From Eopsaltria australis (taxonomy: Eukaryota; Chordata; Aves; Passeriformes; Petroicidae): a stretch of 64,000 nucleotides of DNA. The position numbers and the translations under genes are program-made. Of the stretch, positions 63,195 to 64,000 are shown one piece after another (position 1 is the stretch's first letter; every line of letters starts with the position of its first letter). The stretch covers positions 143,501 to 207,500 of the forward strand of contig JAVTVJ010000952.1 in NCBI GenBank assembly GCA_034509425.1, read 5' to 3'. The notes beneath the pieces were generated by a model that saw only the letters and a program-made list of their open reading frames with translations, did not search any database and was not told the origin of the DNA.

Positions 63195-64000
63195 GGAGAA
63201 GCACATTCAAGACTTTGGTTTATCAGCAGCAGTCTCCTCAGGGACAGAGATCATCTTTTCTAGGTGGTAATGCTTTGAGGACAGCTCTTTCTCAGTCCCC
63301 AAATATTTTAGGAACACTTTCTCCTTCCAAGGCAAGTGTAGGGTGGGAGAAGGGACACAGACAAATACCTGGGCACAAAGAAGAGCTCTTTGCTGCTTCT
63401 GCTTTGGAGCTGGTAAATGTTTCCTGTAGTCTCTCCTCCTCCTCCTCCTCGGGTGCTTTGGCTGACCTTTTTCCTGAAAGGATCTGCTGCTGCTGAGGCC
63501 TCTCAGGGCTCATGTGCCTTGGGAGGCTGTGTAATTTTCCAGCTGAATAAGGTCCTAAATGCTACAGAGCTCTCACTCACAATTCCTGGCCATTTATTTC
63601 TGTAGGTTACAAATCACAGTGAAGGGCCACAAGTGCTGTGCCTGAGCAGGCACCGAGCACACCCAGGGCTGGGGGCTCAGGGTAAGGCCAGTAGGTTTGG
63701 CTGGAAATTCTGCTTCAGCTGGAATGTGGCAATTCTTAGTAGGATTAAAAGTATCATCTACCCATTTAATATAGGTATTTCAATTGGAGAGAGCTTAAAC
63801 AGGAACATGGATAGTAATTTCACTTAGAAAGTGGAGAAATAAAGCCTCAAAAGGGTGTTACATGCCTGGTCCTCAAAAAAAAAAATAGTCTTTCACATCC
63901 TGGCCTGTGCATTTTTTCTCCCAACACCTCAGAGAGCAGTGACCATGCATGAGTTGTTCTTGGTAAACACCAAATATTCAGAATTAAAAGAGTTTTCTTT
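63195..64000. other. Non-coding unique DNA with short (CTC)n run
   Basis: A CTC trinucleotide run lies at 63,433-63,450, and an A11 run at about 63,877-63,887. Open frames of 60-125 codons are unrecognised and overlap on both strands. Nothing else is seen up to the window edge. Confidence 0.5.

Noticed and set aside
1..64000. tRNA, rRNA, spliceosomal RNA and well-known microRNA sequences
   Set aside because: I looked for typical conserved words (TTCGAAT-type T-loop, let-7, miR-9, miR-124, U6-like starts) and found no convincing match. A covariance-model search would be decisive.

Overview
The window looks like non-coding DNA from a bird genome, probably a songbird. The main evidence is three truncated CR1 retrotransposon 3' ends. 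Two of them closely resemble each other and have the usual avian form: a GGACAAGGGGGAATGGCTTC-type block, then a CCTGCCCATGGCAGG-type block, then an end that in its intact form reads as a short ATTCTATGAT-like repeat. CR1 is the dominant interspersed repeat of birds. The otherwise low density of interspersed repeats and the moderate, patchy GC content also fit. The passerine assignment is inference only. The sequence could also come from another bird.

I find no protein-coding gene in these 64 kb. Open reading frames are short and overlap one another on both strands. The longest, near 12.3-12.9 kb, are open only because they run through a stop-free tandem repeat. I recognised no protein family, no exon with convincing splice sites and a maintained frame, no tRNA, rRNA or known small RNA, no CRISPR array and no bacterial or phage-like gene cluster. 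The simplest reading is a long intron or an intergenic gene desert.

Layout. Positions 1-4,270 are unique DNA with a purine-rich start. An old CR1 fragment lies at 4,271-4,490 (minus strand). A small CpG-containing GC patch lies at about 7,850-8,110. A GC-rich stretch at 12,290-12,418 leads into the most striking element, a 10-bp minisatellite at 12,418-12,788. It has about 37 units in perfect register, with higher-order 40-bp blocks and regularly spaced G runs on the minus strand. Unique DNA follows, including AT-rich stretches that resemble conserved non-coding elements. A 7-bp CCCTTTT mirror repeat lies at about 21,979-22,026, and AT-rich and simple repeats occupy 26,100-26,700. A CR1 copy lies at 37,707-38,083 (plus strand). 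A 129-bp tract with no C and almost only G and T lies at 41,478-41,606. A composite GC/CpG-rich region at about 51,040-51,890 holds a 24-bp perfect palindrome, a 69-bp pyrimidine/T tract and a CpG-island-like segment. A third CR1 copy lies at 54,632-54,979 (minus strand). The remainder to 64,000 is unique DNA.

There is no gene network to describe. The most useful leads are the minisatellite, the promoter-like T-tract plus CpG segment near 51.5-51.9 kb, and the compositionally extreme G/T and C/T tracts. I saw no new enzymatic or defence system.
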